A stretch of 64,000 bases of DNA from Spinacia oleracea (Eukaryota > Streptophyta > Magnoliopsida > Caryophyllales > Amaranthaceae), in contig NC_079492.1 in the NCBI RefSeq assembly GCF_020520425.1, forward strand, positions 72,221,671 through 72,285,670, written 5' to 3'. Within the stretch, counting starts at the first letter, position 1. The number at the start of each line of letters is the position of its first letter. A program made the position numbers and the translations under genes. The notes under the pieces are model-generated. The model was not told where the DNA came from. It did not search any database and saw only the letters and a program-made list of their open reading frames with translations. Positions 36,001-45,816 of this stretch are shown one piece after another.

Positions 36001-37926
36001 TCAAAGCCATTCTCCAATATGCTTGATTCCCATAGCTGCAGTGTGCGAGTTGTGCTTCGCCTGCGGCAGAGGTTTAGTTAATGGATCTGATATGTTGTCA
36101 TCAGTTCCAATTTTGCTTATCTCGACTTCTTTTCTTTCAACGAACTCTCGTAGAAGGTGAAATCTACGAAGTACATGCTTGACTCTCTGGTGGTGTCTAG
36201 GCTCCTTTGCCTGTGCAATAGCTCCGTTATTGTCACAATACAGGGCTATTGGTCCTTTAATGGAGGGGACTACACCAAGTTCACCTATGAACTTCCTTAG
36301 CCATATAGCTTCCTTTGCTGCTTCATATGCAGCAATGTACTCCGCTTCAGTTGTAGAATCCGCAATGGTGCTTTGCTTAGCACTTTTCCAGCTTACTGCT
36401 CCTCCGTTGAGGCAGAAGACAAACCCAGACTGTGATCTGAAATCATCTTTGTCGGTTTGGAAACTTGCGTCCGTATAGCCTTTAACAATTAATTCATCAT
36501 CTCCACCATAGACCAGGAAGTCATCTTTGTGCCTTTTCAGGTACTTCAGAATATTCTTGGCAGCAGTCCAATGCGCCTCTCCTGGGTCTGACTGGTATCT
36601 GCTCGTAGCACTGAGTGCGTACGCAACATCCGGGCGTGTACATATCATAGCATACATTATTGAACCAATCAATGATGCATATGGAATCCCATTCATTCGT
36701 CTACGCTCATCAAGTGTTTTTGGGCACTGAGTCTTGCTTAGAGTCATTCCATGAGACATGGGTAGGTAGCCTCGCTTGGAGTCCGCCATCTTGAACCTAT
36801 CAAGCACCTTATTGATATAAGTGCTTTGACTAAGTCCAATCATCCTTTTAGATCTATCTCTGTAAATCTTGATGCCCAATATGTACTGTGCTTCTCCTAG
36901 ATCCTTCATCGAAAAACATTTCCCAAGCCAAATCTTGACAGAGTTCAACATAGGAATGTCATTTCCAATAAGTAATATGTCGTCGACATATAATACTAGG
37001 AAAGCAATTTTGCTCCCACTGACCTTCTTGTATACACAAGATTCGTCTGCGTTCTTGATGAAACCAAAGTCACTGACTGCTTCATCAAAACGTATATTCC
37101 AGCTCCTGGATGCCTGCTTCAATCCGTAGATTGACTTCTTTAGCTTGCATACCTTTTTAGCATTCTTTGGATCCTCAAAACCTTCAGGCTGTGTCATAAA
37201 CACAGTTTCTGTTAAAACGCCGTTTAAGAAAGCAGTTTTGACATCCATCTGCCATATTTCGTAATCGTAATATGCAGCGATTGCTAACATTATCCGAATA
37301 GACTTTAGCATTGCAACTGGTGAAAAGGTTTCATCGTAATCCACACCGTGGACTTGCCTGTAACCTTTTGCAACCAATCTAGCTTTGAAAACTTCAAGTT
37401 TCCCATCCTTGTCCTTTTTCAGTTTGAAAACCCATTTGCTTCCAATGGCTTGGTAGCCATCTGGCAAATCGACCAAATCCCATACTTGGTTTTCAAACAT
37501 GGAGTCTAATTCAGATTGCATGGCTTCTTGCCATTGCTTGGAGCTAGGGCTCGTCATAGCTTGTTTGTAAGTCGCAGGTTCATCACTTTCAAGTAATAGA
37601 ACGTCATAGCTCTCGTTCGTCAAAATACCTAAGTACCTTTCCGGTTGAGATCTATATCTTTGCGATCTACGCGGGGTAACATTTCTAGATTGACCATGAT
37701 TCTCACCAGATTCTTCTAAAGATTTCTGAGTTTCATCCTGAATGTCATCTTGAGCATTCTCTAGAGTTTGTTGTTCGACTCGAATTTCTTCGAGGTCTAC
37801 TTTTCTCCCACTTGTCATTTTGGAAATGTGATCCTTCTCCAAAAAGACACCATCTCGAGCAACAAACACCTTGTTCTCAGATGTATTGTAGAAGTAATAC
37901 CCCTTTGTTTCCTTTGGATAGCCCAC
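36001..37926 (-). CDS. Element A pol 3' part: RT and RNase H
   Basis: 641 residues. The N-terminal part is the integrase tail (GYPKETKGYYFYN). The reverse transcriptase begins around residue 130 (WQEAMQSELDSM) and has FLVLYVDDILLIGND with the catalytic YVDD. RNase H has GYTDASFQTDKDD, then DSTTEAEYIAA and YCDNNGAIA, and the frame ends near KIGTDDNISDPLTKPLPQ. In an intact element it would be translated as part of one gag-pol polyprotein, as in element B. Here it is cut off from upstream domains by a 1-base loss near 37975 (cgaagttgcgtc-type sequence against gaagtatacgtc in B). The enzyme motifs look intact but translation is uncoupled. Confidence 0.9.
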   Translation of the reverse strand: MGYPKETKGYYFYNTSENKVFVARDGVFLEKDHISKMTSGRKVDLEEIRVEQQTLENAQDDIQDETQKSLEESGENHGQSRNVTPRRSQRYRSQPERYLGILTNESYDVLLLESDEPATYKQAMTSPSSKQWQEAMQSELDSMFENQVWDLVDLPDGYQAIGSKWVFKLKKDKDGKLEVFKARLVAKGYRQVHGVDYDETFSPVAMLKSIRIMLAIAAYYDYEIWQMDVKTAFLNGVLTETVFMTQPEGFEDPKNAKKVCKLKKSIYGLKQASRSWNIRFDEAVSDFGFIKNADESCVYKKVSGSKIAFLVLYVDDILLIGNDIPMLNSVKIWLGKCFSMKDLGEAQYILGIKIYRDRSKRMIGLSQSTYINKVLDRFKMADSKRGYLPMSHGMTLSKTQCPKTLDERRRMNGIPYASLIGSIMYAMICTRPDVAYALSATSRYQSDPGEAHWTAAKNILKYLKRHKDDFLVYGGDDELIVKGYTDASFQTDKDDFRSQSGFVFCLNGGAVSWKSAKQSTIADSTTEAEYIAAYEAAKEAIWLRKFIGELGVVPSIKGPIALYCDNNGAIAQAKEPRHHQRVKHVLRRFHLLREFVERKEVEISKIGTDDNISDPLTKPLPQAKHNSHTAAMGIKHIGEWL

Positions 37927-37967
37927 AAGGATACATTTGTCAGATTTTGGATGAAGTTTGTCTGAAA

Positions 37968-38335
37968 TTAATCGTTTGACGCAACTTCACATCCCCAAAT
38001 CTTAAGAAAAGACACATTTGGAGGCTTTCCAAACCATAATTCGTATGGAGTCTTTTCGACAGCTTTAGACGGAGCTCTATTTATAGTGAGTGCAGCTGTA
38101 TTTAGTGCATGTCCCCAAAATTCTAATGGAAGTTCGGCCTGACCCATCATTGACCTGACCATGTCTAGCAAGGTTCTGTTCCTCCGTTCCGACACACCGT
38201 TCCATTGTGGTGTTCCAGGAGGAGTCAACTCTGATAGAATTCCACATTCTTTCAGATGGTCATCAAATTCATAGCTCAGATATTCACCGCCTCTATCAGA
38301 CCGCAGTGCCTTAATCTTCTTGCCTAATTGATTCT
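37968..38335 (-). pseudogene. Element A integrase remnant
   Basis: The frame 38228-37968 reads TPPGTPQWNGVSERRNRTLL, carrying the catalytic Glu region of a DDE integrase, and ends in VASND at a frameshift. Compared with element B, about 330 bases (B 57835-58168) are missing just upstream. That gap removes the HHCC zinc-binding motif and the first catalytic Asp (HTDVCGPM). Another 1-base loss follows at gacaatttaagg (gacaaattcaagg in B). The integrase is therefore dead and A could only have moved with enzymes supplied by a relative, or was damaged after insertion. Confidence 0.85.
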
Positions 38336-39652
38336 CTACTTCACTCTGAAATTCCTTAAATTGTCAAAGTCCTTTTTGGTATTTATGTTATATACTTGTT
38401 TGTCGTGATCTAATAAATAAAGTCCATTGACTAATCTAGCAGATCCATAAAACATCTCTTTAAAATAAAACGAACAACTATTGTCTTTTATTAAAAAGGA
38501 ATATCCCTTAGCATCTAAGCAAGAAACTGAAATGATGTTTTTAGTAAGACTTGGAACATGGAAACATTCTTCCAGTTCCAAAACTAGCCCGGAGGGCAAC
38601 GACAAATAGTAAGTTCCTACAGCTAATGCAGCAATCCGTGCTCCATTTCCCACTCGTAGGTCGACTTCACCCTTGCTTAACTTTCTACTTCTTCTTAGTC
38701 CCTGTGGATTGGAACATAAGTGTGAGCCACAACCTGTATCTAATACCCAAGAAGTTGAATTAGCAAGTATACAGTCTATAACGAAAATACCTGAAGATGG
38801 AACGACTGTTCCGTTCTTCTGATCTTCCTTTAGCTTTGGACATTCTCTTTTGTAATGGCCTATTCCATCACAATAAAGACAGCTTGATGTGGACTTGTCC
38901 TGCTTTGATTTAGCATTGCCCTTGGACTTTCCACCTTTCTTGAATGGTCTCTTTCTAGCCTTGAGTAAACCTTTGGCTTCACAGTCCAGTACTATTTCAG
39001 CCTTTCTGACAAGGTGAATAAATTCTGCAACTGTTTCTTCTCTTGGTTCACTTAGGTATAGTTGCTTGAAGCGACCAAACCCACTGTGTAGTGAATTGAG
39101 CAAGACAGAGACTGCCATCCTTTCGCTTATTGGTGTTCCTAGTAGACTTAGGCGATCAAAATATGAACACATAAGATCCACATGGAACCTCAGTGGGACG
39201 CCTACCCTCTGTTTAGTGCGAAGGAGCTGAACATGTGTTTCTTGGACCTCCATCCTATAACACCTGTTGGGAGAACTAACCTTTAGACCAGACATTGATT
39301 CAATCAACTCATGGACGTTCAGGTCCCTATCCTCCGTACTTCCACGACAGATATCCCTCAGATTCTTGATGAGCGTAAAAGGTTCATAGGCTACAAACCT
39401 TTTAGCCCAATCATCAGGGATATTGTTCAGCATGAGACTCATAACCTTTTTGAGATCCGCATCCCAGGCGTAAAATCTCTCAGGGGTCATGTCTCTGGCA
39501 TAGTAGCTTGGCATGGGATGTGACAGTACATACTCAAGTCCATTGAGTTTGACTATTTCAACTAGCTTAGCTTCCCATTCAAGAAAATTTGTCAGGTTCA
39601 GCTTGACCATAAGCTCAGAACCCATGATGATGTTTTGATTGTTGTTTGCCAT
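38336..39652 (-). CDS. Element A gag-protease, gag type 1
   Basis: 438 residues starting at MANNNQNIIMG; the Met at 39694 is in the preceding leader. The capsid-like part includes TNFLEWEAKLVEIVKLNGLE and SVLLNSLHSGFGRFKQLYL. A basic stretch (ARKRPFKKGGKSKG) is followed by one CCHC knuckle, CLYCDGIGHYKREC. The aspartic protease has LDTGCGSHLC. After KKDFDNLRNFRVK the frame stops at a deletion. The gag half differs throughout from the gag of element B, while everything from KLKEDQKNGTVV onward is nearly identical, so gag and protease-pol have separate histories. Confidence 0.88.
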   Translation of the reverse strand: MANNNQNIIMGSELMVKLNLTNFLEWEAKLVEIVKLNGLEYVLSHPMPSYYARDMTPERFYAWDADLKKVMSLMLNNIPDDWAKRFVAYEPFTLIKNLRDICRGSTEDRDLNVHELIESMSGLKVSSPNRCYRMEVQETHVQLLRTKQRVGVPLRFHVDLMCSYFDRLSLLGTPISERMAVSVLLNSLHSGFGRFKQLYLSEPREETVAEFIHLVRKAEIVLDCEAKGLLKARKRPFKKGGKSKGNAKSKQDKSTSSCLYCDGIGHYKRECPKLKEDQKNGTVVPSSGIFVIDCILANSTSWVLDTGCGSHLCSNPQGLRRSRKLSKGEVDLRVGNGARIAALAVGTYYLSLPSGLVLELEECFHVPSLTKNIISVSCLDAKGYSFLIKDNSCSFYFKEMFYGSARLVNGLYLLDHDKQVYNINTKKDFDNLRNFRVK

Positions 39653-42600
39653 ATTAAAACTACAATTGAAAAGAATAAACAAATAAATAACCATTCACAG
39701 TTTCTCTTAATAAACTTAAATTCTAGCATACATGCATAATTCAATGTTTATTAAGCATTTTATTCAAATTATGTGTTCCGGCAGGTGTGACTAAAATGAT
39801 TCCAAGATCCTAAAATCATTGAAGAACTAAGCACAGTTTGTCGACTTAATCCTAGAACATCTTAGGTAAGCAAAAGCCTTTTGCTAATAGTCTAGAAACT
39901 ATTCTTGGTTGATAGGTACGTCTAAGAACTTATTAGGTAAACCTATCGATTTTGCCACGACATAAAAGGACTCCTTACTTATATCGTTGAGTTTCACCAA
40001 AACTAACATGTACTCACAATTATTTGTGTACCTTGCCCCTTTAGGACCAATAAGTAACACCTCGCTGAGCGAAAACTATTACTAGATTGATGTAAAGGAT
40101 ATCCAAGCAAGTGTATATTTTGGCATGGCACCTTTTAACTCAATTTTTAAGTTTGGAACTTAAGGCTCTTACTATGTTGGTTAGATTTTAAGTGAACTAA
40201 AATCCTTAATCATGCAACATAATCAAGCTTTTGATCTCATGCATTTTAAGACATATTTAAAAGCAATAAATAACTTAAAACATGCATAAGATAAATGTGA
40301 TCTAGTATGGCCCGACTTCATCTTGAAGCTTTAACTTCAAAGTCCGTCTTGAAAATCTCCGTGGGAGGCACCATTTTCTTCAAATAGGATAAGCTATAAC
40401 TAATTATAACTATTTGATGGTTCGCAGACCATATTTGAATTGAAAAATAACTTTGGTACTTTAGACCAATTACATTCAAATTAATGGTACGCAGACCATA
40501 TTTTCTATCCTATTTGGGCCATACTAGTCACTTCATAACCTGCAAAACAGTACATATACAATATATACCATTCACCCATTCATTATCATGAATGGCCCAC
40601 ATAGCTGGTTAGTAAAACACATTATGCATCACGTAAACATTTGCAGCAATTAATCAAGGGCACCAATAATATACCAATTATTCAGTCCTTATTAATTCTA
40701 ATCAAGTTGTTTTAACCTTAAGGATTTGTAGACCTAATCAAGAGTTTATGACTAAAAAAAAAACGCTCCCACTTAAACCAATAAATTCATATGCTTTACT
40801 AATTTTAAACATAAAAATGTATTTCTAGTCTAACCGGAAACATACAAATTTAATTAAAATTTAAAGCTCATATAAATTTATAATTGAATCCAAAAAGTTT
40901 AATTTAATTTCAGTCATTTATTTAAATTAATTCATGATTTTAATTTTAGTAAAATAATTAGAATAAATAACATTTATTATAATTACAATATTCAAAATTA
41001 AAATCCAAGAAAATAATTTAAATTATTAATTTTAAAATTAATTAAAATTACGTGAACTGAAATTTTCAAATTAAACATTCAAAACGATCTAATCGTAACG
41101 CAAACACCCTACGCATTGCACGCCCATGGGCCGCACGCACACAACCATCGCTGGCCATGTGCGCGCAGCCCATGCGCTCGTCGCATAGCTGCTGCATCTC
41201 CATCGCAAGCCATCGCACGCTGTGGTGCTTGCTGCGCGCGCGCCAGCGCTCGTCGCACGCGAGCCATCGCTCGCTGTGCGCGCTCGCCAGCGCTCGCTGC
41301 GCGCGAGTCATCGCTCGCTGGGCGCGCGACATCGCTCGCTGGGCGCGCGACATTGCTCGCTGGGCGCGCGACATCGCTCGCTGGGCGCGCGACATCGCTC
41401 GCTGGGCGCGCGACATCGCTCGCTGGGCGCGCGACATCGCTCGCTGGGCGCGCGACATCGCTCGCTGGGCGCGCGACATCGCTCGCTGGGCGCGCGACAT
41501 CGCTCGCTGGGCGCGCGACATCGCTCGCTGGGCGCACGACATCGCTCGCTGTGCGTGCGAGCCATCGCTCGCTGGGCGCGCGACATCGCTCGCTGGGCGC
41601 GCGACATCGCTCGCTGGGCGCGCGACATCGCTCGCTGGGCGCGCGACATCGCTCGCTGTGCGCGCGAGCAACGCTGGGCGCAGCGCTCGTGGCACGCGAG
41701 CTTGCGCTCGCTGCGCGCTCTTGCGCGAGGCATTGCGCGTTGTGGCGCAGCTCGCTTGCTGCCCACACGCGACTGCCTTGGCTCGCCCTTCGCCCATGCC
41801 CATTCGTCCATTGCTCGTGGCCCACGACACAAGGCAGGGCTGCTGCCTTGTGCACGTGCACCATGCCTTGCTCATTGCATTCGTGCCGCACGGGCGACGA
41901 GCTCCCTTGCTCGTCGTCGCATGCCCGCATTATACAACACCCCTTAAGGGTAACACGAAGCGTCCATTGCTTTGTGCGTGCAAGTTATATGAACGAATCG
42001 CATAAAAAATTTAAAATTTATAAAATTAATGACAAATTAATAAATATTATTAATTTCATAATTTTAGGGCGAAAAATCGAAAATTTATTATCCAATTGAT
42101 TTCCGATTGTTATGGATTCAAGCCTAGGTCATAAAAAATTAAAATTTATCATAAATTTACAATTTTTATGGTGGTTTTTAATCATAGGTTTCTAATTAAA
42201 TTATAATTAATTATGAAAATCAAATTAATTCTAAATTATTCTAATTTTCAACAAATTAATCATAATTACAAATTAGATTGCATAATTAACAAGACTAGGC
42301 ATTCAAACTTGTTAAACATATGCAGTAGGTCAATCAAAAATTCAAGATTTATCAACAAGAATCGCAAATATTTAATTTAACATCTTAAATTTACGAAATT
42401 TTGCATTCGAAAAACTAAAACCTTCGAAAAGTCATAGTTAGGCTTCGAATTTGAGAATTCTGGGTTCGGCAGAAAAATACTGTTTTTGTCAAAATTTTAG
42501 AATGCCTTTTACATGCGGAATTGACACAAAAATCACTCGATTTGGATGAGTAACGAAGAAACTGCCGAAAAACTGCGTACGTATAATTAAATAAACGCAA

Positions 42601-42703
42601 TTTGCAATTAATTAACAATTACGAAAATTAATCACCCCTTTTAATTCTTGCAAATTTGTAATATTTAACCATGTTTATGCAATTTAGATTATGAAAATAA
42701 TAA
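39653..42703 (-). other. Element A leader, unusually long
   Basis: About 3 kb between PBS and gag ATG. It is AT-rich at both ends and has a GC-rich core at 41100-41930. Parts are recognisably shared with element B (53934-56590), for example tatggcccgac and cattcacccattcat. No authentic coding sequence was seen. Confidence 0.75.
41270..41665. repeat. 21-bp GC-rich minisatellite in the element A leader
   Basis: About 16 copies of catcgctcgctgggcgcgcga, with variants near 41530-41575. Because 21 is divisible by three, long frames open on both strands (up to 327 residues, repeating ARWARDI, SLAGRAT or RAQRAMS). The period produces them; they are not proteins. Element B has GC-rich leader sequence at the same place without the array. 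Confidence 0.92.
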
Positions 42704-42705
42704 GG

Positions 42706-42719
42706 GGCTCGTGATACCA
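42706..42719 (-). other. Element A primer-binding site
   Basis: On the minus strand tggtatcacgagcc lies one base inside the 5' LTR end (TAACA, then G). It resembles the initiator tRNA-Met complement TGGTATCAGAGC but has an extra C after TATCA. Element B has the same variant at 53920. Confidence 0.7.
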
Positions 42720-42720
42720 C

Positions 42721-44147
42721 TGTTAGGTTATGATACATATGATATTACATAAATCATGCGGAAACAACCATTAACCCAGGATTACATATTATTTACACAT
42801 AATCATATAGCATAATTTAGATGCATACTCTTTGTTGCGTGCCCTCCCTAGCTGCGCCCGAACCGAGCAAGAACAAGTCTTTAGGACTCCAAGTGTCGTC
42901 CCTCCGTAGATAGTCCACAGCACGTCCGGATCCGCCTTAAGATTGACCAACTAGAATCGCCCTTAAGGTACTAGAATTTTCGGCACTTTTGAGCAAGATG
43001 TGTGGCTGAATTTTTCTCTCAAAAACTCACTTTGAATACTTTTAAAACTCGTTATAAACTGTGAACCCAGGCCACATATTTATAGGGTTATGGAAAGGGA
43101 ATTGGAATCCTATTCAGATACAAATTAATTAAACCTAGAATCCTACAAGAACTCTAATTTAATTAATTTATCAAATAGAATTAGGAATTTAATCATTAAC
43201 CGAACTCTGCACGTTTTAGGAAACGTGCACGAACACAAACACTTACACACGCACACACGGCAGCCACGATGGGCCGCCCATGCGTGCGCACGAGCAGCAG
43301 CCCACGCAGCGAGGCCTGCGCGAGCTGCAAGCCCACGCAGCTCCCGCGCGCGCTGCGCGCGCTGTGCGCGCTGCCACGGCCTGCTGGGCCTGGCCTTGCG
43401 CTGGGCCTGGCGTGGCTGTTTGTGCGGCGCGCTTGGCTTGCTGGGCGATGGCCTGGCTTCGTGCTGGGCCCTCGTCCGGCAGGCCTCGTCCGATGCTTAT
43501 TCGTACGATACGCTTCCGATTAAATTTCCGATTCCGGAATTCATTTCCGATACGAACAATATTTAACATTTCCGATTCCGGAATTAATTTCCGTTTCGAA
43601 CAAATATTTAATATTTCCGTTTCCGGAATTATTTTCCGATTCCGGTAATATTTCCGATTCTGACAATATTTCCGTTTCCGGCAATATTTCCGATTCTGGT
43701 AATATTTCCATTTCCGATAATATTTTCCGATACGTGCCATGTTTCCGTTTCCGGCAACATCTACGACTTGGATAATATTTATATTTCCGATACGATCCAT
43801 ATTTCCGTTTCCGGTAATATCATCGTTTCCGGAGTATTCATTTCTTGCCTGTGACGATCTCAGCTCCCACTGAAACCAAGATCCGTCGATTCCGAATTTC
43901 CATAGATAGAGTATTTAATGCCATTAAATACTTGATCCGTTTACGTACTATTTGTGTGACCCTACGGGTTCAGTCAAGAGTAAGTTGTGGATTAATATCA
44001 TTAATTCCACTTGAACTGAAGCGGCCTCTAGCTAGGCATTCAGCTCACTTGATCTCACTGAATTATTAACTTGTTAATTAATACTGAACCGCATTTATTA
44101 GACTTAACATAGAATGCATACTTGGACCAAGGGCATTATTTCCTTCA
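42721..44147 (-). repeat. Element A 5' LTR
   Basis: Same length as the 3' LTR. Differences seen by eye: gattgacc against gattgacg, aatagaatta against aatagaacta, gcgcgagctg against gcgcaagctg, one ctgc/ctgt in the GC patch, gaatttcc against gaatatcc, and agtaagtt against agtaagct. Confidence 0.93.
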
Positions 44148-44172
44148 ACTTCATGCTTAAACTTTATACCAC

Positions 44173-44565
44173 ATGTACTATAACTTAATTTTGAAAGGGC
44201 ATAAGATAGCAAAGGCCAGAAAATTTATCGAGGAGAAGTTTAAAACGGATAATAAAGAAGTTGATGAAATCATAAAAAAGGAAGAAGAAAGGAAGGCAAA
44301 AGAAGAAGCTGCAAAGATAAAAGAACAAGAAAAGACAAAAGCTGAAGCACAACGACAAACACAAGACGAAGAATCAACTAATTCTGAAATAACAATTGTG
44401 CTTGATCCTGATCGTGCTAATACTAAAGGAAAGAGTAAGAAGAGAATAAAGGGTCAATATGACAATTACAAGCAGCCATCAAAGAAAGAAAAAAAGAAAC
44501 ACAAAGAATTTGGATCCAAGACACCAAATATTCAATTATTTACACCTAAAGAACAACTATTTTAG
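44173..44565 (+). pseudogene. Lysine/glutamate-rich 3' piece of the FAR1-like gene
   Basis: The frame downstream of element A is rich in charged residues (IIKKEEERKAKEEAAKIKEQ, then KSKKRIKGQYDNYKQ) and ends at TAG 44563-44565. It is predicted to be coiled-coil or disordered. It directly follows the ACTTC target duplication and is followed by the same AGTTACT array found in the gene's introns, so it probably belongs to the split gene. A usable acceptor before ggcataag would be phase 1, whereas the upstream donor is phase 2, so a further frameshift or a missed exon is needed. Confidence 0.5.
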
Positions 44566-44569
44566 TGAT

Positions 44570-45430
44570 GTTCTTGTTTTATATTATAGTTTTGACAATA
44601 TAGTAACTCTTTATAAAATATAGTTACTATTTTGACAATATAGTAACTCTTAATACAATATAGTTACTATTCTGAAAATATAGTAACTCTTTATAAAATA
44701 TAGTTACTATTTTGACAATATAGTAACTCTTAATACAATATAGTTACTATTCTGAAAATATAGTAACTCTTTATAAATTACTATTTTGACAATATAGTAA
44801 CACTTAATACAATATAGTTTACTATTTTGACAATATAGTAACTCTTAATACAATATAGTTACTATTTTGAATCATATAGTAACTATTACCAACATATAGT
44901 AACTTTTGGAATCATATAGTAACTCTTAATACAATATAGTTACTATTCTGAAAATATAGTAACTCTTTATAAAATATAGTTACTATTTTGACAATATAGT
45001 AACTCTTAATACAATATAGTTACTATTTTGACAATTAGTAACTCTTTATATAATATAGTTACTATTTTGACAATATAGTAACTCTTAATACAATATAGTT
45101 ACTATTCTAAAAAAATATTATGCAATCAAAATGACTTATAGTAACAATCTGTTTATCAAATAATAAAATACCATAAAAAAGAGAGTAATTTATCTTATTA
45201 AAGATAACTATATCTGTAAGATAGTAACTATTTGAATTTATACACAAAATTATTCACTATTTATATATACTAACTCTTCACATTTAGTAGTCACCCTTCT
45301 TTACATATAGTAACTCTATATAAAATATAGTTACTATTTTGACAATATAGTAACCTTCGTTATGCAATCATATGACTAACAAATTTATAAGAGTAACTAT
45401 ATTTTTAGAAAGGTAACTATATCATTCAAA
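44570..45430. repeat. AGTTACT/AGTAACT array, 3' flank of the FAR1-like gene
   Basis: More than a dozen copies of the same 40-base unit as in intron 3 (atagttactattttgacaat / atagtaactcttaatacaat) up to about 45110, then scattered single motifs to about 45430. No coding capacity. Confidence 0.88.
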
Positions 45431-45631
45431 TAGAAACTATATTTATACTGAGTAAATTGAACAATATGACACAAATACTGCAAAAGTTATAATTACTCTC
45501 ATATATCAAACAATTAAAAAACACTGAGAGTAGCTATATCAAAATTAGAATTAATTGTACTTTCTAAACAGTAATTTGACTACATGCATACTAACACAAA
45601 AAATTAAATTGTTTTTTCACCAATGATTATT

Positions 45632-45816
45632 AACCACGTGAAGCACCTCGTCCACGTCCATAACCGTGTCTGCCTCCTCTGGCGCGTCTCCCGCCTTTGC
45701 CACGTCCTTTCTCTTCAACATTGACATCTGTCTCAGCTTCATCTTCTGTTTCAACATGTTTGGATTTCCTTGCTGAATTATTTCTTGCAACAATTTCAAT
45801 TTTTGAAGCGTCATTC
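45632..45816 (-). pseudogene. C-terminal Arg/Gly-rich reading frame, cut by element B
   Basis: On the minus strand the frame runs from the element B boundary through ASKIEIVARNNSARKSKHVE and an acidic stretch to KGRGKGGRRARGGRHGYGRG and a TAA at about 45632. It is a C-terminal tail with an RGG-like basic end. It is too short to classify and has no domain. It faces the FAR1-like gene tail to tail across the AGTTACT array. Its upstream part must lie beyond element B, outside the window. It could be a separate host gene, an RNA-binding protein tail, or a second gene of a Mutator-like element; I cannot tell which. Confidence 0.4.

Larger units (their letters stand above)
33715..44147 (-). mobile_element. 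Ty1-copia element A, near-identical LTRs, TSD ACTTC
   Basis: Two 1427-bp LTRs (33715-35141 and 42721-44147) bound the element. It is flanked by acttc at 33710-33714 and 44148-44152. In element orientation the LTR runs TGAAGG...TAACA. I counted six differences between the LTRs by eye, so the insertion is recent. Order on the minus strand: LTR, PBS, a leader of about 3 kb with a GC-rich minisatellite, gag-protease, a damaged integrase, RT-RNase H, polypurine tract, LTR. Lineage is uncertain; LTR length and leader suggest the Angela/Tork side of copia. Confidence 0.95.
30179..44565 (+). pseudogene. FAR1-RELATED SEQUENCE / MULE-transposase-like gene, split by copia element A
   Basis: Proposed exons are 30179-30251, 30331-30426, 31171-32213, 32704-33304 and 33389-33650, plus a lysine-rich 3' piece ending at 44565. 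The product has a FAR1-type DNA-binding finger (YFYCSAAG ... TRTKCEAQ ... VVHNHPL) and a MULE transposase core with Asp in VFDNTFRTNKY and TDQDAA, then CLWHLSKN. A SWIM zinc finger follows (CTCKNFEESGWLCFHCLRI). Plant FRS proteins are transcription factors derived from Mutator-like transposases. Exon 3 carries a +1 shift near 31401 and a -1 shift near 31460, with an in-frame stop (31443) between; the reading frame then recovers. Element A (33715-44147) lies in the last intron. The donor at 33651 is phase 2, which does not join cleanly to the 44190-44565 frame. I read it as decayed or mis-assembled, with the 3' piece less certain. Confidence 0.7.

Noticed and set aside
41066..42099. Overlapping frames of 174-327 residues on both strands
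   Set aside because: They result from a 21-bp GC-rich tandem repeat in a retroelement leader; all read as seven-residue repeats with no domain.
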